Below the pieces are notes generated by a model. It saw only the letters and a list, made by a program, of their open reading frames with translations, searched no databases and was not told the DNA's origin. A stretch of DNA of 64,000 bases from Ahrensia sp. R2A130. GTDB taxonomy: Bacteria; Pseudomonadota; Alphaproteobacteria; Rhizobiales; Rhizobiaceae. This document shows, piece after piece, positions 26,550-35,707 of this stretch (positions within the stretch are counted from its first letter, which is position 1; the number at the start of each line of letters is the position of its first letter). Both the position numbers and the translations under genes were made by a program. The stretch lies in NCBI RefSeq assembly GCF_000179775.1, contig NZ_AEEB01000016.1, positions 57,199-121,198 on the forward strand, read 5' to 3'.

Positions 26550-27755
26550 ATGGCACGCTCAAATTACACCTTCACCTCCGAGTCCGTTTCCGAAGGCCAC
26601 CCCGACAAGGTCTCCGACCGCATTTCCGACGAAGTGGTGGACCTGTTCTACCGCCGCGCTGCCGAAGTCGGCATGGACCCGTGGGATGTGCGCTGCGCAG
26701 CTGAAACGCTGGTGACCACCAACCGCGTCGTCATCGCAGGTGAAATGCGAGGCCCCAAGGGCGAGGGTGAAGTCACCACCGAAGAAATTATCGCCGCAGC
26801 CCGCGCCGCGATCAAAGACATCGGCTACGAGCAGTCCGGCTTCCACCATGAGCACGCTGAAATCACCGTGTTGCTGCACGACCAGTCCGCCCACATCGCG
26901 CAGGGCGTCGATGATGGTACGGGCGAGCACAAGGAAGAGGGTGCCGGCGACCAGGGCATCATGTTCGGCTATGCGTCGAACGAGACCGAAGCGCTCATGC
27001 CCGCGCCGCTTTATTACTCCCACAAAATTCTCGAAGAGCTGGCCAAGAAGCGCCACAGCGGCGAACTCGACCAGCTTCTGCCGGACGCAAAAAGCCAGGT
27101 CTCCGTCGTCTATGAAAACGGCAAACCGGTTCGCGCGTCCTCCATCGTGCTGTCCACGCAGCATAAGGGCGAAGACCAGACCTCAGCCGACATCCGCGCC
27201 ATGGTCGAACCCACCATCCGCGACGTGCTGCCCGATGGCTGGATCACCGACGACACCGTCTGGCACGTGAACCCGACCGGCACCTTCGTCATCGGCGGTC
27301 CCGATGGTGACGCTGGCCTGACCGGTCGTAAGATCATCGTCGACACATACGGCGGTGCAGCCCCCCACGGTGGTGGCGCATTCTCCGGCAAAGACCCGAC
27401 CAAGGTCGACCGCTCGGCTGCTTACGTGTCGCGCTATCTCGCCAAGAACATCGTGGCCGCTGGCATCGCTGACTGGTGCACCATCCAGCTATCCTATGCG
27501 ATTGGCGTGGCCCAGCCGCAGTCGCTTTACGTCGATACCGGCGGACAAGCGGATGATGCGAAAATCGAAAAAGCGATCCGCTCGCTCATGACCCTGACAC
27601 CGCGCAACATCCGCGAGAAGTTGGACCTCAACAAACCCATCTACGCAAAGACCGCCGCTTATGGCCACTTTGGCCGCACACCCACCGATGAAGGTCATTT
27701 CTCCTGGGAGAAAACCGACCTCGTGGACGCGCTCAAAGCTGCGATGGCTGAGTAA
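26550..27755 (+). CDS. metK: S-adenosylmethionine synthetase
   Basis: MetK (401 aa) makes S-adenosylmethionine from methionine and ATP as a cytoplasmic tetramer. The N terminus [14 protein letters not shown] carries the ATP-site histidine; [12 protein letters not shown] is the first MetK signature and [16 protein letters not shown] the second. The C terminus ends with the alphaproteobacterial [15 protein letters not shown]. Five bases separate its stop from trmB, which uses SAM, so the pair is co-transcribed and functionally linked. Confidence 0.97.
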   Translation: MARSNYTFTSESVSEGHPDKVSDRISDEVVDLFYRRAAEVGMDPWDVRCAAETLVTTNRVVIAGEMRGPKGEGEVTTEEIIAAARAAIKDIGYEQSGFHHEHAEITVLLHDQSAHIAQGVDDGTGEHKEEGAGDQGIMFGYASNETEALMPAPLYYSHKILEELAKKRHSGELDQLLPDAKSQVSVVYENGKPVRASSIVLSTQHKGEDQTSADIRAMVEPTIRDVLPDGWITDDTVWHVNPTGTFVIGGPDGDAGLTGRKIIVDTYGGAAPHGGGAFSGKDPTKVDRSAAYVSRYLAKNIVAAGIADWCTIQLSYAIGVAQPQSLYVDTGGQADDAKIEKAIRSLMTLTPRNIREKLDLNKPIYAKTAAYGHFGRTPTDEGHFSWEKTDLVDALKAAMAE

Positions 27756-27760
27756 CTGTA

Positions 27761-28501
27761 ATGACGGGCGGCGGGGAAGATACGACAGAAGAGCCCCGCC
27801 GTTCACGCTCCACCGAGAGCTTTTACGGTCGCCGCAAAGGCCCACCGCTCCATGGCCGCAAAGCGCAGTTCATGGATGACATGCTGCCGAAACTTGCGCT
27901 CGATCTGAACGAACCGGCACCTGCCAACCTTGCTGATCTATTTCCCGACAAAAATGATGCTGGCCCAACCGCTTTCAAAATGGAAATCGGCTTCGGCGGC
28001 GGTGAGCATCTTGCCGGTCAGGCCAAAGGTGAACCCGACACTGGCTTTATCGGCATCGAGCCTTTCATCAACGGCATGGCCAAGATGTTGGGTAAGATCA
28101 CCGATGATGATCTGACTAATGTTCGCTTGCATGATGATGACGCGGTGCAGGTGTTGGACTGGTTGCCTGAAGCCAGTCTCGACCGTGTCGATCTTCTCTA
28201 TCCCGACCCATGGCCGAAAGTGCGCCATTGGAAGCGCCGCTTCGTCGGACAAGCCAATCTCGAACGTATTCACCGGGTGCTAAAACCCGGCGGATATTTC
28301 CGATTTGCAAGCGACATCGACACCTACATCAACTGGACGCTGCAGCACGTAAATCGTCACGGAAAATTCCAATGGCAGGCCGAAACTGCCGCCGATTGGA
28401 ACGAGCCATGGGAAGGCTGGACGCGAACACGCTATGAGGCAAAAGCCATCCGCGAGGGTAGGCCGCCTTGTTATTTGGTGTTTGCGAAGGCGCAGGACTG
28501 A
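27761..28501 (+). CDS. trmB: tRNA (guanine-N7)-methyltransferase
   Basis: TrmB (246 aa) methylates G46 in tRNA variable loops using SAM. Motif I is IGFGGGEHLAGQA, with IGIEPFINGMA (family E/D for SAM ribose), and YPDPWPKVRHWKRRF is the TrmB signature; KPGGYFRFASDID follows. The N-terminal RSTESFYGRRKGPPLHGRK tail is typical of alphaproteobacterial TrmB. The family 1 solo palindrome lies 33 bases after the stop. Confidence 0.95.
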   Translation: MTGGGEDTTEEPRRSRSTESFYGRRKGPPLHGRKAQFMDDMLPKLALDLNEPAPANLADLFPDKNDAGPTAFKMEIGFGGGEHLAGQAKGEPDTGFIGIEPFINGMAKMLGKITDDDLTNVRLHDDDAVQVLDWLPEASLDRVDLLYPDPWPKVRHWKRRFVGQANLERIHRVLKPGGYFRFASDIDTYINWTLQHVNRHGKFQWQAETAADWNEPWEGWTRTRYEAKAIREGRPPCYLVFAKAQD

Positions 28502-28533
28502 TCTGATCTACGAAGCTCTTCCCACACAAAAAT

Positions 28534-28561
28534 TGTCATCCCCGCCTACGCGGGGATGACA
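28534..28561. repeat. Family 1 solo palindrome
   Basis: The 28-bp unit begins TGTCATCCCCGC and ends GCGGGGATGACA around CTAC. It corresponds to one end of the larger elements at 40872-41009 and 43734-43875. It lies between the convergent trmB and L,D-transpeptidase genes and could serve both as a hairpin terminator. Confidence 0.8.
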
Positions 28562-28582
28562 GCTTTGGTTTAGTGAGCCCCG

Positions 28583-30061
28583 TTAGTTCGCCTGAATTTC
28601 CCGCGGCACGATACGGATTTCCGGCAACGCCTCACCCTCCAACGGAGCCAACGCCTCACCGCCAATCGGCGGTGGCGTGGCCCGTGTTTCTGCCTCTTCC
28701 AAAACATCGCCGTTCAAGGTCGGTTCAGTACCAGCGAGTGGCGGTAGCGGTGCAACTTCGACACTGTTATCGATCGGTGCTTGCGGGTCCACTTGCTCCA
28801 GCACTGATGGAGCATTAACCGGAAACGGGTCTGTGCCGGAGTTGAAATCGTCAGATGGAGGCGGTGCCAGTTGCTGCGCATCCTCCGCATCGCGTCCATA
28901 AATATCCGGGCGGAACTGGATGAAACCCTGCCGCCCCAGCCACGCCGTCATGTAAGCCAGATGCACCGGCGTGGGTTGTTCCAGCTTCACCCGTGTGCGC
29001 TCACCGGACGCCACCACCTCGTCGATCTTCGCACGATCCCAACCGTTCGCGGCCAGCAGATATTCGGCCAACTCGCGCGGGCGGTGCAGGCGCACGCAGC
29101 CGTGGCTGAAGGCGCGCACGGTTTTGCTGAACAGGCTCTTGGCCTGCGTGTCGTGCAGATAGACATTGTGCTTGTTGGGGAAGAGAAACTTCATGTCCCC
29201 CAGTGCATTGCTCGGTCCGGGCCGCTGGCGGATGCGAAACGGCAGGTTGTCGTCCTTGTATTTCGTCCACGCAATCTGCGAGACGGGCACGACTTGATCG
29301 CCATTCACCACCTCGTAGCCCTGGCTGTCGGCCTTCGCGAGCGTGGCTGCGCCCTTCATGTAATCCAGCTTCAACTCTTTGTTGGCGATGGACGCGGGCA
29401 CGTTCCAGTACGGGTTGATCTCTATGGTTTTGATCAGGTCAGAAAATTCCGGCGTGGAGTGGTAATCCTTGCCCACCACGACCTTCATATCGAGCACGGT
29501 TTTTTCGCCTTCGATCACTTCCAGTTCGAAACCGGCCATATTCACCAGCACAAAACGGTCGCCCAAAGACGCGGGCATGTTGTCCCAACGGCGCTGGTTG
29601 ATGCGCAGTTGCTCCAACCGCTTTTCAACCGGCACGTTCATCGATGCCAAAGTTGCGGGGCCAACGGCACCGTCCGGTTCCTGCCCGTTGCGGTTTTGAA
29701 ACGCGACGACAGCTTCTTTCAGCGCCGCATCGAACATCGTGCTTTGCGTGTCTTCACCCAGATAATCACCGGTGATGTAGAGGCGCTGGCGCAGGATCGG
29801 CACGCGCGGATCATCAACGCCAACAGACAACGTTCCGCCCTCCGGCACCTGTGGCCAGCCGCCGGATTGTGCGATCTGCGTGTAGAAGGTGATGCCCGTC
29901 GCCAACCCGCGATAAAAGCGGTTTTTGGAGCCGTCAGCTGCAGGTTCGGCTTGGGCCGCAGCCTCCGGCGTGGCGGTGGTATCCTGCGCGAACAATACGC
30001 CCGGCGTCGATAGTGCCGTTGCCAGCGCTAGCAGCGCCGCTAATCCTGTGCGGTGGTACAT
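28583..30061 (-). CDS. L,D-transpeptidase (YcbB/LdtD-type) with peptidoglycan-binding domain
   Basis: The 492-residue protein has a signal peptide (ALLALATALSTPGVLFAQD), a peptidoglycan-binding motif (about residues 90-140: LRQRLYITGDYLG then AVVAFQNRNGQEPDGAVG) and a YkuD transpeptidase domain with HDTQAKSLF and SHGCVRL, active Cys322. It should form 3-3 cross-links or attach proteins to peptidoglycan in the periplasm. The C terminus, from about residue 410, is a long Pro/Glu-rich low-complexity tail, unusual for the enzyme core and probably a flexible linker. Many alphaproteobacteria carry several such enzymes. Confidence 0.92.
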   Translation of the reverse strand: MYHRTGLAALLALATALSTPGVLFAQDTTATPEAAAQAEPAADGSKNRFYRGLATGITFYTQIAQSGGWPQVPEGGTLSVGVDDPRVPILRQRLYITGDYLGEDTQSTMFDAALKEAVVAFQNRNGQEPDGAVGPATLASMNVPVEKRLEQLRINQRRWDNMPASLGDRFVLVNMAGFELEVIEGEKTVLDMKVVVGKDYHSTPEFSDLIKTIEINPYWNVPASIANKELKLDYMKGAATLAKADSQGYEVVNGDQVVPVSQIAWTKYKDDNLPFRIRQRPGPSNALGDMKFLFPNKHNVYLHDTQAKSLFSKTVRAFSHGCVRLHRPRELAEYLLAANGWDRAKIDEVVASGERTRVKLEQPTPVHLAYMTAWLGRQGFIQFRPDIYGRDAEDAQQLAPPPSDDFNSGTDPFPVNAPSVLEQVDPQAPIDNSVEVAPLPPLAGTEPTLNGDVLEEAETRATPPPIGGEALAPLEGEALPEIRIVPREIQAN

Positions 30062-30176
30062 GGTGTCGTCTCCTGCCGTTTCAGCGCTTCATCTGCGCCG
30101 CGATAGCGGACAGGATATGGCGTGAATGAAATGCGGTGTTATACTAACGGTTAATACCATGAGGAGGAGAACCGCC

Positions 30177-30614
30177 ATGACTGTTGCCATGATGCTGGAC
30201 GCCAAGGGCCACAACACCGTCACCATCAGCCAAAGTGAAACGCTGGCGGATGCTGCGACCATTCTCGCAGACCGCCGTATCGGCGCAATTCTAGCGGTTG
30301 ATGAGAACGGCAAGATGACCGGAATTTTGTCAGAGCGCGATATCATCAAATTTCTGGCCAAGGACGGCGCAGCGGCGCTGGAAAAGCAGATCTCCGCCTG
30401 CATGACCCGCAACGTCGTCACCTGCCAAAGGCGCGACACCATCGACGCGGTTCGCACCATGATGGGGGAAGGGCGTTTCCGCCACGTTCCTGTTATGGAA
30501 GATGGCGAGCTGGCTGGCATTATCTCGGTGTCCGACGTTGTGAAGCACCGCATGGCGCAGGTTTCGCGCGAGGCGGAAGAGCTGAAACGCTACATCATGG
30601 ACGGCGCAGCCTAA
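30177..30614 (+). CDS. CBS-domain pair protein
   Basis: The 145-residue protein consists of two CBS motifs (about residues 10-65, including RRIGAILAVDENGKMTGIL, and 75-135, including GRFRHVPVMEDGELAGIIS). Stand-alone CBS pairs bind adenine nucleotides and often modulate other proteins. The start ATG at 30177 follows GAGGAGGAGA; a longer form from 30126 has no such site. It is followed by a long imperfect hairpin and then ppa. Confidence 0.9.
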   Translation: MTVAMMLDAKGHNTVTISQSETLADAATILADRRIGAILAVDENGKMTGILSERDIIKFLAKDGAAALEKQISACMTRNVVTCQRRDTIDAVRTMMGEGRFRHVPVMEDGELAGIISVSDVVKHRMAQVSREAEELKRYIMDGAA

Positions 30615-30625
30615 GCGCGTTCGAT

Positions 30626-30692
30626 CCATTTCCGCCAATTAATTACCCGCTCAATAGAACGAACGGGGTAATTCAACTGCGCGGAAAAATGG
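30626..30692. repeat. Long imperfect hairpin between the CBS gene and ppa
   Basis: CCATTTCCGC (30626-30635) pairs with GCGGAAAAATGG (30681-30692, two extra A), and inside it AATTACCC (30641-30648) pairs with GGGTAATT. The structure starts 11 bases after the CBS stop and may act as a terminator or a processed mRNA end upstream of ppa. Confidence 0.55.
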
Positions 30693-30733
30693 TCTAGGAA
30701 CCATCCAACACATTCCCCCGTGAGATATTATCA

Positions 30734-31270
30734 ATGCGCATCGACCAGATCGAAATCGGCACCAACCCGCCCCACGACGTCAACGTCATCGTCGAGGTTC
30801 CGCTGGGCGGCGAGCCGATCAAATACGAAATGGACAAAGCGTCCGGCGCCATGGTGGTGGACCGCATTCTCTACACGGCCATGCGCTACCCCGGTAACTA
30901 CGGTTTCGTGCCGCACACATTGTCGGACGATGGCGACCCCATCGACGTGTTGATCGCCAACCACCTGCCGCTGATGCCCGGCTCCGTCATCAACTGCCAG
31001 CCCATCGGCGTGCTCTACATGACCGACGAAGCCGGCGGCGACGAGAAGATCATAGCGGTGCCATCCTCCAAAGTTTCAGCCCGCTTTCAAAACATGAACA
31101 GCGTCTTCGACCTTCCCGACATCACAAGACGCCAGATCGCCCACTTCTTCGAGCGTTACAAAGATTTGGAAGATGGCAAATGGGTAAAAGTCGATCGCTG
31201 GGGCGATGCTGCCGAAGCCCGCGACATGATCGAAAAGTCGATCAAGGATGCGAAGGCTGCCGAAGGGTAG
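30734..31270 (+). CDS. ppa: Inorganic pyrophosphatase
   Basis: Family I soluble pyrophosphatase (178 aa) hydrolyses PPi and pulls biosynthetic reactions forward. The signature DGDPIDVLI supplies the metal-binding aspartates; KYEMDKASG and [12 protein letters not shown] are also conserved, as is [16 protein letters not shown] near the C terminus. It is a single gene with no obvious partner. The ATG at 30734 matches the usual N terminus [13 protein letters not shown]. Confidence 0.96.
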   Translation: MRIDQIEIGTNPPHDVNVIVEVPLGGEPIKYEMDKASGAMVVDRILYTAMRYPGNYGFVPHTLSDDGDPIDVLIANHLPLMPGSVINCQPIGVLYMTDEAGGDEKIIAVPSSKVSARFQNMNSVFDLPDITRRQIAHFFERYKDLEDGKWVKVDRWGDAAEARDMIEKSIKDAKAAEG

Positions 31271-31334
31271 CCCAAGCCCTTTGCGCGGACAAAGCTACGA
31301 ATGAAAGCAATCGTGTTTGTTGAAATGTTACGCG

Positions 31335-32507
31335 CTAATACAAAGAGCGAATAAGACCGAAAATTTGAATGCGGCTGCTCACCCCACGCACTTCGTGGTA
31401 GCCGCGTTCCGTGAACAAATCCGGAGCGTGTTTGGCTGCCGAAGCTGTTGCCAGCACCTTATCACCAATTGATTTTGTCAGACTCTCAACACGGCTGGCC
31501 AAGTTTACTGCGCTACCAAGCACCGTAAAATCCAGCCTGCTTTGGCTGCCAATATTGCCATAGCTGACCTCACCAACGTTGATACCGATACCGATTTCCA
31601 ATTCTGGTTTGTCGGCTTCAGTTCGATTTGCGTTGAGCGATGCCAGAGCGACCAGTATATTTTGTGCAGCGTTGGCGGCATCGCGGCACCGCTCTGCATG
31701 GTCATCAGTTGCTGAAATCGGAAAGACCGACAAAACGCCGTCGCCCATAAATTTAAGGACTTCACCACCGTTTTTCTCGACGGCCTGCACGACGACTTCA
31801 AAATAACCGTCAAGTGCCTCGAAAACCGCCTGCTCGCTTTGTGTTTCAGAAAAGGCAGTGAAGCCGCGTAAGTCAGAAAACATCACGACGGCTTGCAAAC
31901 TTGTTCGCTCGCCACGCTGGATGGAACCGTTCCAGACAGCCTCCGATGGCCCGCTTCCGAGGTAAGTCCGCAAAAGGCTGCGGGTCGATTTCCGCATCGT
32001 TATGGGTTCCATTGCCGATGACAGTCCGGACTTAGCTTCTTCAATCATAGCCAAGTGCTCGGGGGCGAAGTCGTTTTCGGATCGCGTTGTGAAGGTGCAG
32101 CCGTGCTGTGAACCGTCGCCGTAAGTTAAAAAGGTGGCATAAAAATCCGTGCCACCCTTCTCGGCGAACTCAAGATATGAACTGTGATCTTTTTCCGGAT
32201 CCAGCCCACGTAAGCTCTTATGAAGTGGTCGTTGGTTCTCAAAAACATATTCGAACGAGCTTCCAATGTAGCCATCCGTGAGCATACGAGCGTGCGTCAC
32301 ATCATAGCTTTCCGTGCTGTCTGGTGTCCAAATAACGCCCCAGGCAATCAGCAACGGATTGGCAAAGCGCTGGCCGATATTCACACGCCACAACGGAACG
32401 CCTGCTTCGACCAGTGTTGTGCAAAAATGCGAGACGATCTCGATGGGGTCGTTAGAGCAACGCCCGACTGTCATCATCCAGGTGTTGAGATTTTCAATCG
32501 TATTCAT
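31335..32507 (-). CDS. Class III adenylate/guanylate cyclase
   Basis: The 390-residue soluble protein has a GAF/PAS-like sensory N-terminal half (to about residue 195) and a class III cyclase domain (203-390). Metal ligands are Asp212 in MFSDLRGFTAFSE and Asp256 in FMGDGVLSVFP; VLGSAVNLASRVES is the dimer-arm and transition-state region. It should make cAMP (or cGMP) from the nucleotide triphosphate. The N-terminal domain with an RFANPLLIAWGVIW core is frequent in rhizobial cyclases. It is convergent with ppa and has no genetic partner nearby. Confidence 0.9.
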   Translation of the reverse strand: MNTIENLNTWMMTVGRCSNDPIEIVSHFCTTLVEAGVPLWRVNIGQRFANPLLIAWGVIWTPDSTESYDVTHARMLTDGYIGSSFEYVFENQRPLHKSLRGLDPEKDHSSYLEFAEKGGTDFYATFLTYGDGSQHGCTFTTRSENDFAPEHLAMIEEAKSGLSSAMEPITMRKSTRSLLRTYLGSGPSEAVWNGSIQRGERTSLQAVVMFSDLRGFTAFSETQSEQAVFEALDGYFEVVVQAVEKNGGEVLKFMGDGVLSVFPISATDDHAERCRDAANAAQNILVALASLNANRTEADKPELEIGIGINVGEVSYGNIGSQSRLDFTVLGSAVNLASRVESLTKSIGDKVLATASAAKHAPDLFTERGYHEVRGVSSRIQIFGLIRSLY

Positions 32508-32667
32508 AGTGACAGGGTATCAAATGTCGAAGGCCAGGCAAGATCGTTACGCTTGAACCCGCGGGACAACGTCCAGAAGGACGCAAGTGAACAGCCGAAT
32601 GCGATGCAGCCTTTATGGGACTGCTTTAAATCTGTATTGTTGTCATTCCACTAGATGAGGTGAACCC

Positions 32668-33393
32668 ATGATCCCAACCCTTCGCGTTCTCATCCATATG
32701 GGCTCCCTCCAGCGGCTATTTCCGTTCTGGCTGTTGGGCATCGGCTTGCTCGTCGCCTATTTCACGCCACTGCTGCTCGTGGCTATCGCCTACGGCATCG
32801 TCATGCAATTCTTTGTGGAATATGCGATGCACCGGTTTCTGTTGCATCGTGAGCCGCCGACGCAGCAGAGCGTGTTCAACGACCTTTATCGCGGTCATAT
32901 CGGGCATCATGAGAAGCCTAACGATCCCGAATTTTTCACCGGTGGCGACGGCTGGTACGCGCTGAAATTCGGATTGGTATCGCTCGTCCTGCACGGCGCG
33001 GTGCTGTCGCCGTTTGTGGGGCTGGGCAAAGGGTTTCTCTATCCGGCGGTGGCGATTTTCGTTGGTTCGATTTCGGCCTACACCTTTTATGAGTTTTGCC
33101 ACACGCTGGCGCATCTCAATGTGCCGAAGGGCTGGTTCGGCCAAAGGGTTACGCAGAGCCATCTGAAACACCATTTCAACGACCACGACACCACCTTCCA
33201 CGTCAGCTTTGGTATGGCGTGGATCGACCGCCTGTTCGGCACGAAATATGATCGCGCCGAAGCTAGGGACCGCTACGACCCCCACACCATCTTGTCGTTA
33301 GGCATGGACCCTGAAGACCTGCGGCTCGTCACCGCCCGCAAGACATATGGCGTAAATTTCACGCCAAGATCGAAAGCTGCAGACAGGTCTTAG
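32668..33393 (+). CDS. Fatty acid hydroxylase / sterol desaturase family protein
   Basis: The 241-residue membrane protein has three to four transmembrane helices and the histidine clusters of the di-iron hydroxylase superfamily: HRFLLHR (about residues 55-61), HIGHHEKPNDP (about 76-86), HTLAH (about 149) and HLKHHFNDHDTTFHVSF (about 170). It probably hydroxylates a lipid acyl chain; the substrate is not identifiable. AGGTG lies seven bases before the ATG. It is followed 68 bases downstream by a MATE transporter in the same direction. Confidence 0.87.
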   Translation: MIPTLRVLIHMGSLQRLFPFWLLGIGLLVAYFTPLLLVAIAYGIVMQFFVEYAMHRFLLHREPPTQQSVFNDLYRGHIGHHEKPNDPEFFTGGDGWYALKFGLVSLVLHGAVLSPFVGLGKGFLYPAVAIFVGSISAYTFYEFCHTLAHLNVPKGWFGQRVTQSHLKHHFNDHDTTFHVSFGMAWIDRLFGTKYDRAEARDRYDPHTILSLGMDPEDLRLVTARKTYGVNFTPRSKAADRS

Positions 33394-33461
33394 CCTGCTA
33401 AAAGAAGAGGGGCAGTGGGCACCCCTTTCGCCCATCCGTTTTCCCCTATATCGCGGTTGGT

Positions 33462-34847
33462 ATGAGCATCGTCGCCGCCCCCACCACCAAGCCGTTCGCG
33501 AACCATCTGCGCGCCACGCTTGTGCTTGGTCTGCCGCTCGTGGCGATGCAGGTGACGCAGATGCTGATCAACGTCACCGACACGGTGATGGTGGGTTGGT
33601 TGGGTGTCGAGGAACTGGCCGCTGGCGTGCTGGCGTTTCAACTGCTGTTCACGGTTCTTATTTTTGCGCTCGGCATCGCGGCAGCGCTCATGCCGTTGGT
33701 GTCGTCTGCGCTGGCAAAGGGCGAAACGCGGGAGGTTCGCCGCTCCGCACGCATGGCGCTTTGGGTGCTGCTGCTGGTGTCGCTGGCATTCCAGCCTCTG
33801 CTTCTTTTCAGCGAAGGTTTTCTGCTGGCGCTGGGTCAAAAACCCACGACGGCGGCTCTGGCGGCAGAATATCTCATCATCGCGCAGTGGTCGCTTGTGC
33901 CTGCATTCCTGATGAACGGGTTGCGGAATTTCCTTGCTGCCCTCGAGCGCACAGCCATCATCGTATGGGTGACGGTCGCCATGGCGCTGCTCAACGGGTT
34001 GCTGAACTGGGTGCTGATTTTCGGCAATCTCGGCGCGCCTGCTTTGGGGCTGGAAGGGGCGGCATGGGCCACGCTCATTGCCAACGGGGCGGGCTGTGTC
34101 GCCATGTTCGCTGTTGCGAAATTCGACCCCGTTGCCCGACCCTTCGAAATTCTCACGCGGCTGTGGAAGCCCGACTGGCAGGCGTTTTTCAAAGTCTGCC
34201 GTCTTGGCTTTCCCATCTCTTTGATGATCCTTGCGGAAGCCGGATTGTTTGCCGCCACATCCATCATGATGGGCTGGTTGGGCACGATAGAACTCGCCGC
34301 CCACGGCATCGCACTGCAACTGGCGTCCATCGCCTTCATGGTGCCGCTCGGTCTGTCGCAGGCAGCATCCGTGCGCGTGGCGGGGGAAGCAGGGCGCAGC
34401 GACTGGTCCGGTATCGGTCGAGCTGCCAATGCCGTTTATCTCATCGCCATCGGTTTCGCGTTTGTATCAGCTGCGATCTTCCTCATCTTCCCGGAAGCCT
34501 TGTCACGCCTCTTTCTCGATGCTGCCAACACCGACGCAGATGCGGTGATTGCCGCTGCAGTCTCGCTGTTGTTCATGGCGGCCCTGTTCCAGATTTTCGA
34601 CACGTTGCAGGTGGCGTCTTCCGGCAATCTTCGCGGGCTGCAGGACACGACCTGGCCCATGGTCATAGCGGCTTTCGCCTATTGGCCTGTGGGCGTAGGG
34701 CTGGCCTATGTGCTCGGCTTCAAAATGGGCTTCGGTGGCGTCGGCGTATGGGGCGGATTGGTCGGCGGTCTTGCGGTTGCGTCCATCGCACTGACATGGC
34801 GTTTCATGCGCCGGGAGCAATTGGGGTTGGTGGACGCCTCACGATAA
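33462..34847 (+). CDS. MATE-family efflux transporter
   Basis: The 461-residue inner-membrane protein has twelve predicted helices in the MATE (NorM-like) pattern. Recognisable segments are LPLVAMQVTQMLINVTDTVMVGWLG near the N terminus (read in parts), GLRNFLAALERT, and QASSGNLRGLQDTTWPM-like VASSGNLRGLQDT in the second half. MATE pumps exchange Na+ or H+ for cationic drugs or metabolites. The substrate is unknown. The start ATG at 33462 precedes MSIVAAPTTKPFANHL. Confidence 0.92.
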   Translation: MSIVAAPTTKPFANHLRATLVLGLPLVAMQVTQMLINVTDTVMVGWLGVEELAAGVLAFQLLFTVLIFALGIAAALMPLVSSALAKGETREVRRSARMALWVLLLVSLAFQPLLLFSEGFLLALGQKPTTAALAAEYLIIAQWSLVPAFLMNGLRNFLAALERTAIIVWVTVAMALLNGLLNWVLIFGNLGAPALGLEGAAWATLIANGAGCVAMFAVAKFDPVARPFEILTRLWKPDWQAFFKVCRLGFPISLMILAEAGLFAATSIMMGWLGTIELAAHGIALQLASIAFMVPLGLSQAASVRVAGEAGRSDWSGIGRAANAVYLIAIGFAFVSAAIFLIFPEALSRLFLDAANTDADAVIAAAVSLLFMAALFQIFDTLQVASSGNLRGLQDTTWPMVIAAFAYWPVGVGLAYVLGFKMGFGGVGVWGGLVGGLAVASIALTWRFMRREQLGLVDASR

Positions 34848-34939
34848 AGTTAGCCGAACCCGCCCGACCGTGATTTCCCGTTCACCTGTCGCTGCCATAA
34901 TGTCGCGGCAACATTCGACAATTTCCTTGGGGGAACACC

Positions 34940-35524
34940 ATGAAACATCTCATCGCCAGCGCCACATTCGCGCTCACCATGTTTGCAGCACCAGCCGCAT
35001 TTGCCGCCTGCACCAGCGACGTCGCCAAAGACGACCTGACGGGCGAGCAGGTCACCGCGCTTTACGATTGCATCAAAGCAGAACTGCGCGAAGGCTACGC
35101 TTCGCAGGGTGGCGAAAACACGAAAGAGTACCAGTCATGGAAAGCCGCCGCGACACGCCCCGCAACGGTGGGCGTCCACGGCAAACGCTTCCTCATGACC
35201 TACGTGAACGAGACCGGTTTTGCGGAATACACCAAATATTCCGAAGAGCGCGGCCCCATGCCGGTAGGTTCTATCCTCGCCAAGGAAAGCTTCAACGTTT
35301 CGAAGAAGAACAAGGTCCAGAAGGGACCACTGTTCTTCATGACCAAGGTCGCCGCCGGTGGCGAAGCAGAGCCGTTCGGCAACTGGGTCTATGGCGTGTT
35401 CAACCCCAAGGGCAAAGTGCAGAAAATCAGCCAGAAATTCTGCCACGACTGCCACGGCAATTACGATGAACAGGACTTTATGGGTTACCCCGATGAAGAC
35501 GTCCGCATCGAAGCCTCCAACTAA
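34940..35524 (+). CDS. Periplasmic cytochrome P460-like c-type heme protein
   Basis: The 194-residue protein has a signal peptide (ASATFALTMFAAPAAFA) and one c-type heme site, C168-H-D-C171-H172, near the C terminus. The middle (FLMTYVNETGFAEYTKYS, MPVGSILAKESF, GPLFFMTKV and NWVYGVFNPKGK) matches the cytochrome P460 fold. Characterised P460 enzymes oxidise hydroxylamine or bind NO; many uncharacterised relatives exist in heterotrophs. GGGGGA precedes the ATG. A strong terminator follows. Confidence 0.85.
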   Translation: MKHLIASATFALTMFAAPAAFAACTSDVAKDDLTGEQVTALYDCIKAELREGYASQGGENTKEYQSWKAAATRPATVGVHGKRFLMTYVNETGFAEYTKYSEERGPMPVGSILAKESFNVSKKNKVQKGPLFFMTKVAAGGEAEPFGNWVYGVFNPKGKVQKISQKFCHDCHGNYDEQDFMGYPDEDVRIEASN

Positions 35525-35548
35525 CGCTCCTCTCTCCTGAGAGTGGCA

Positions 35549-35577
35549 ACGGGTCGCCCATCGGGCGGCCCGTTTTC
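35549..35577 (+). terminator. Rho-independent terminator after the P460-like gene
   Basis: CGGGTCGCCC pairs with GGGCGGCCCG (one wobble) around a three-base loop, followed by TTTTCGTTT. Confidence 0.85.
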
Positions 35578-35707
35578 GTTTGTGGCAAACCCATTTGCGG
35601 CGTGAACAGACATGCCGTGCCGCTTTCATCATTGCGTCGCCTGTTCCCCGCGATAAAGTAGCTCCCGCACGGCACAGCACACCGCGCGTGATGGGAGCCT
35701 TCCGGCG

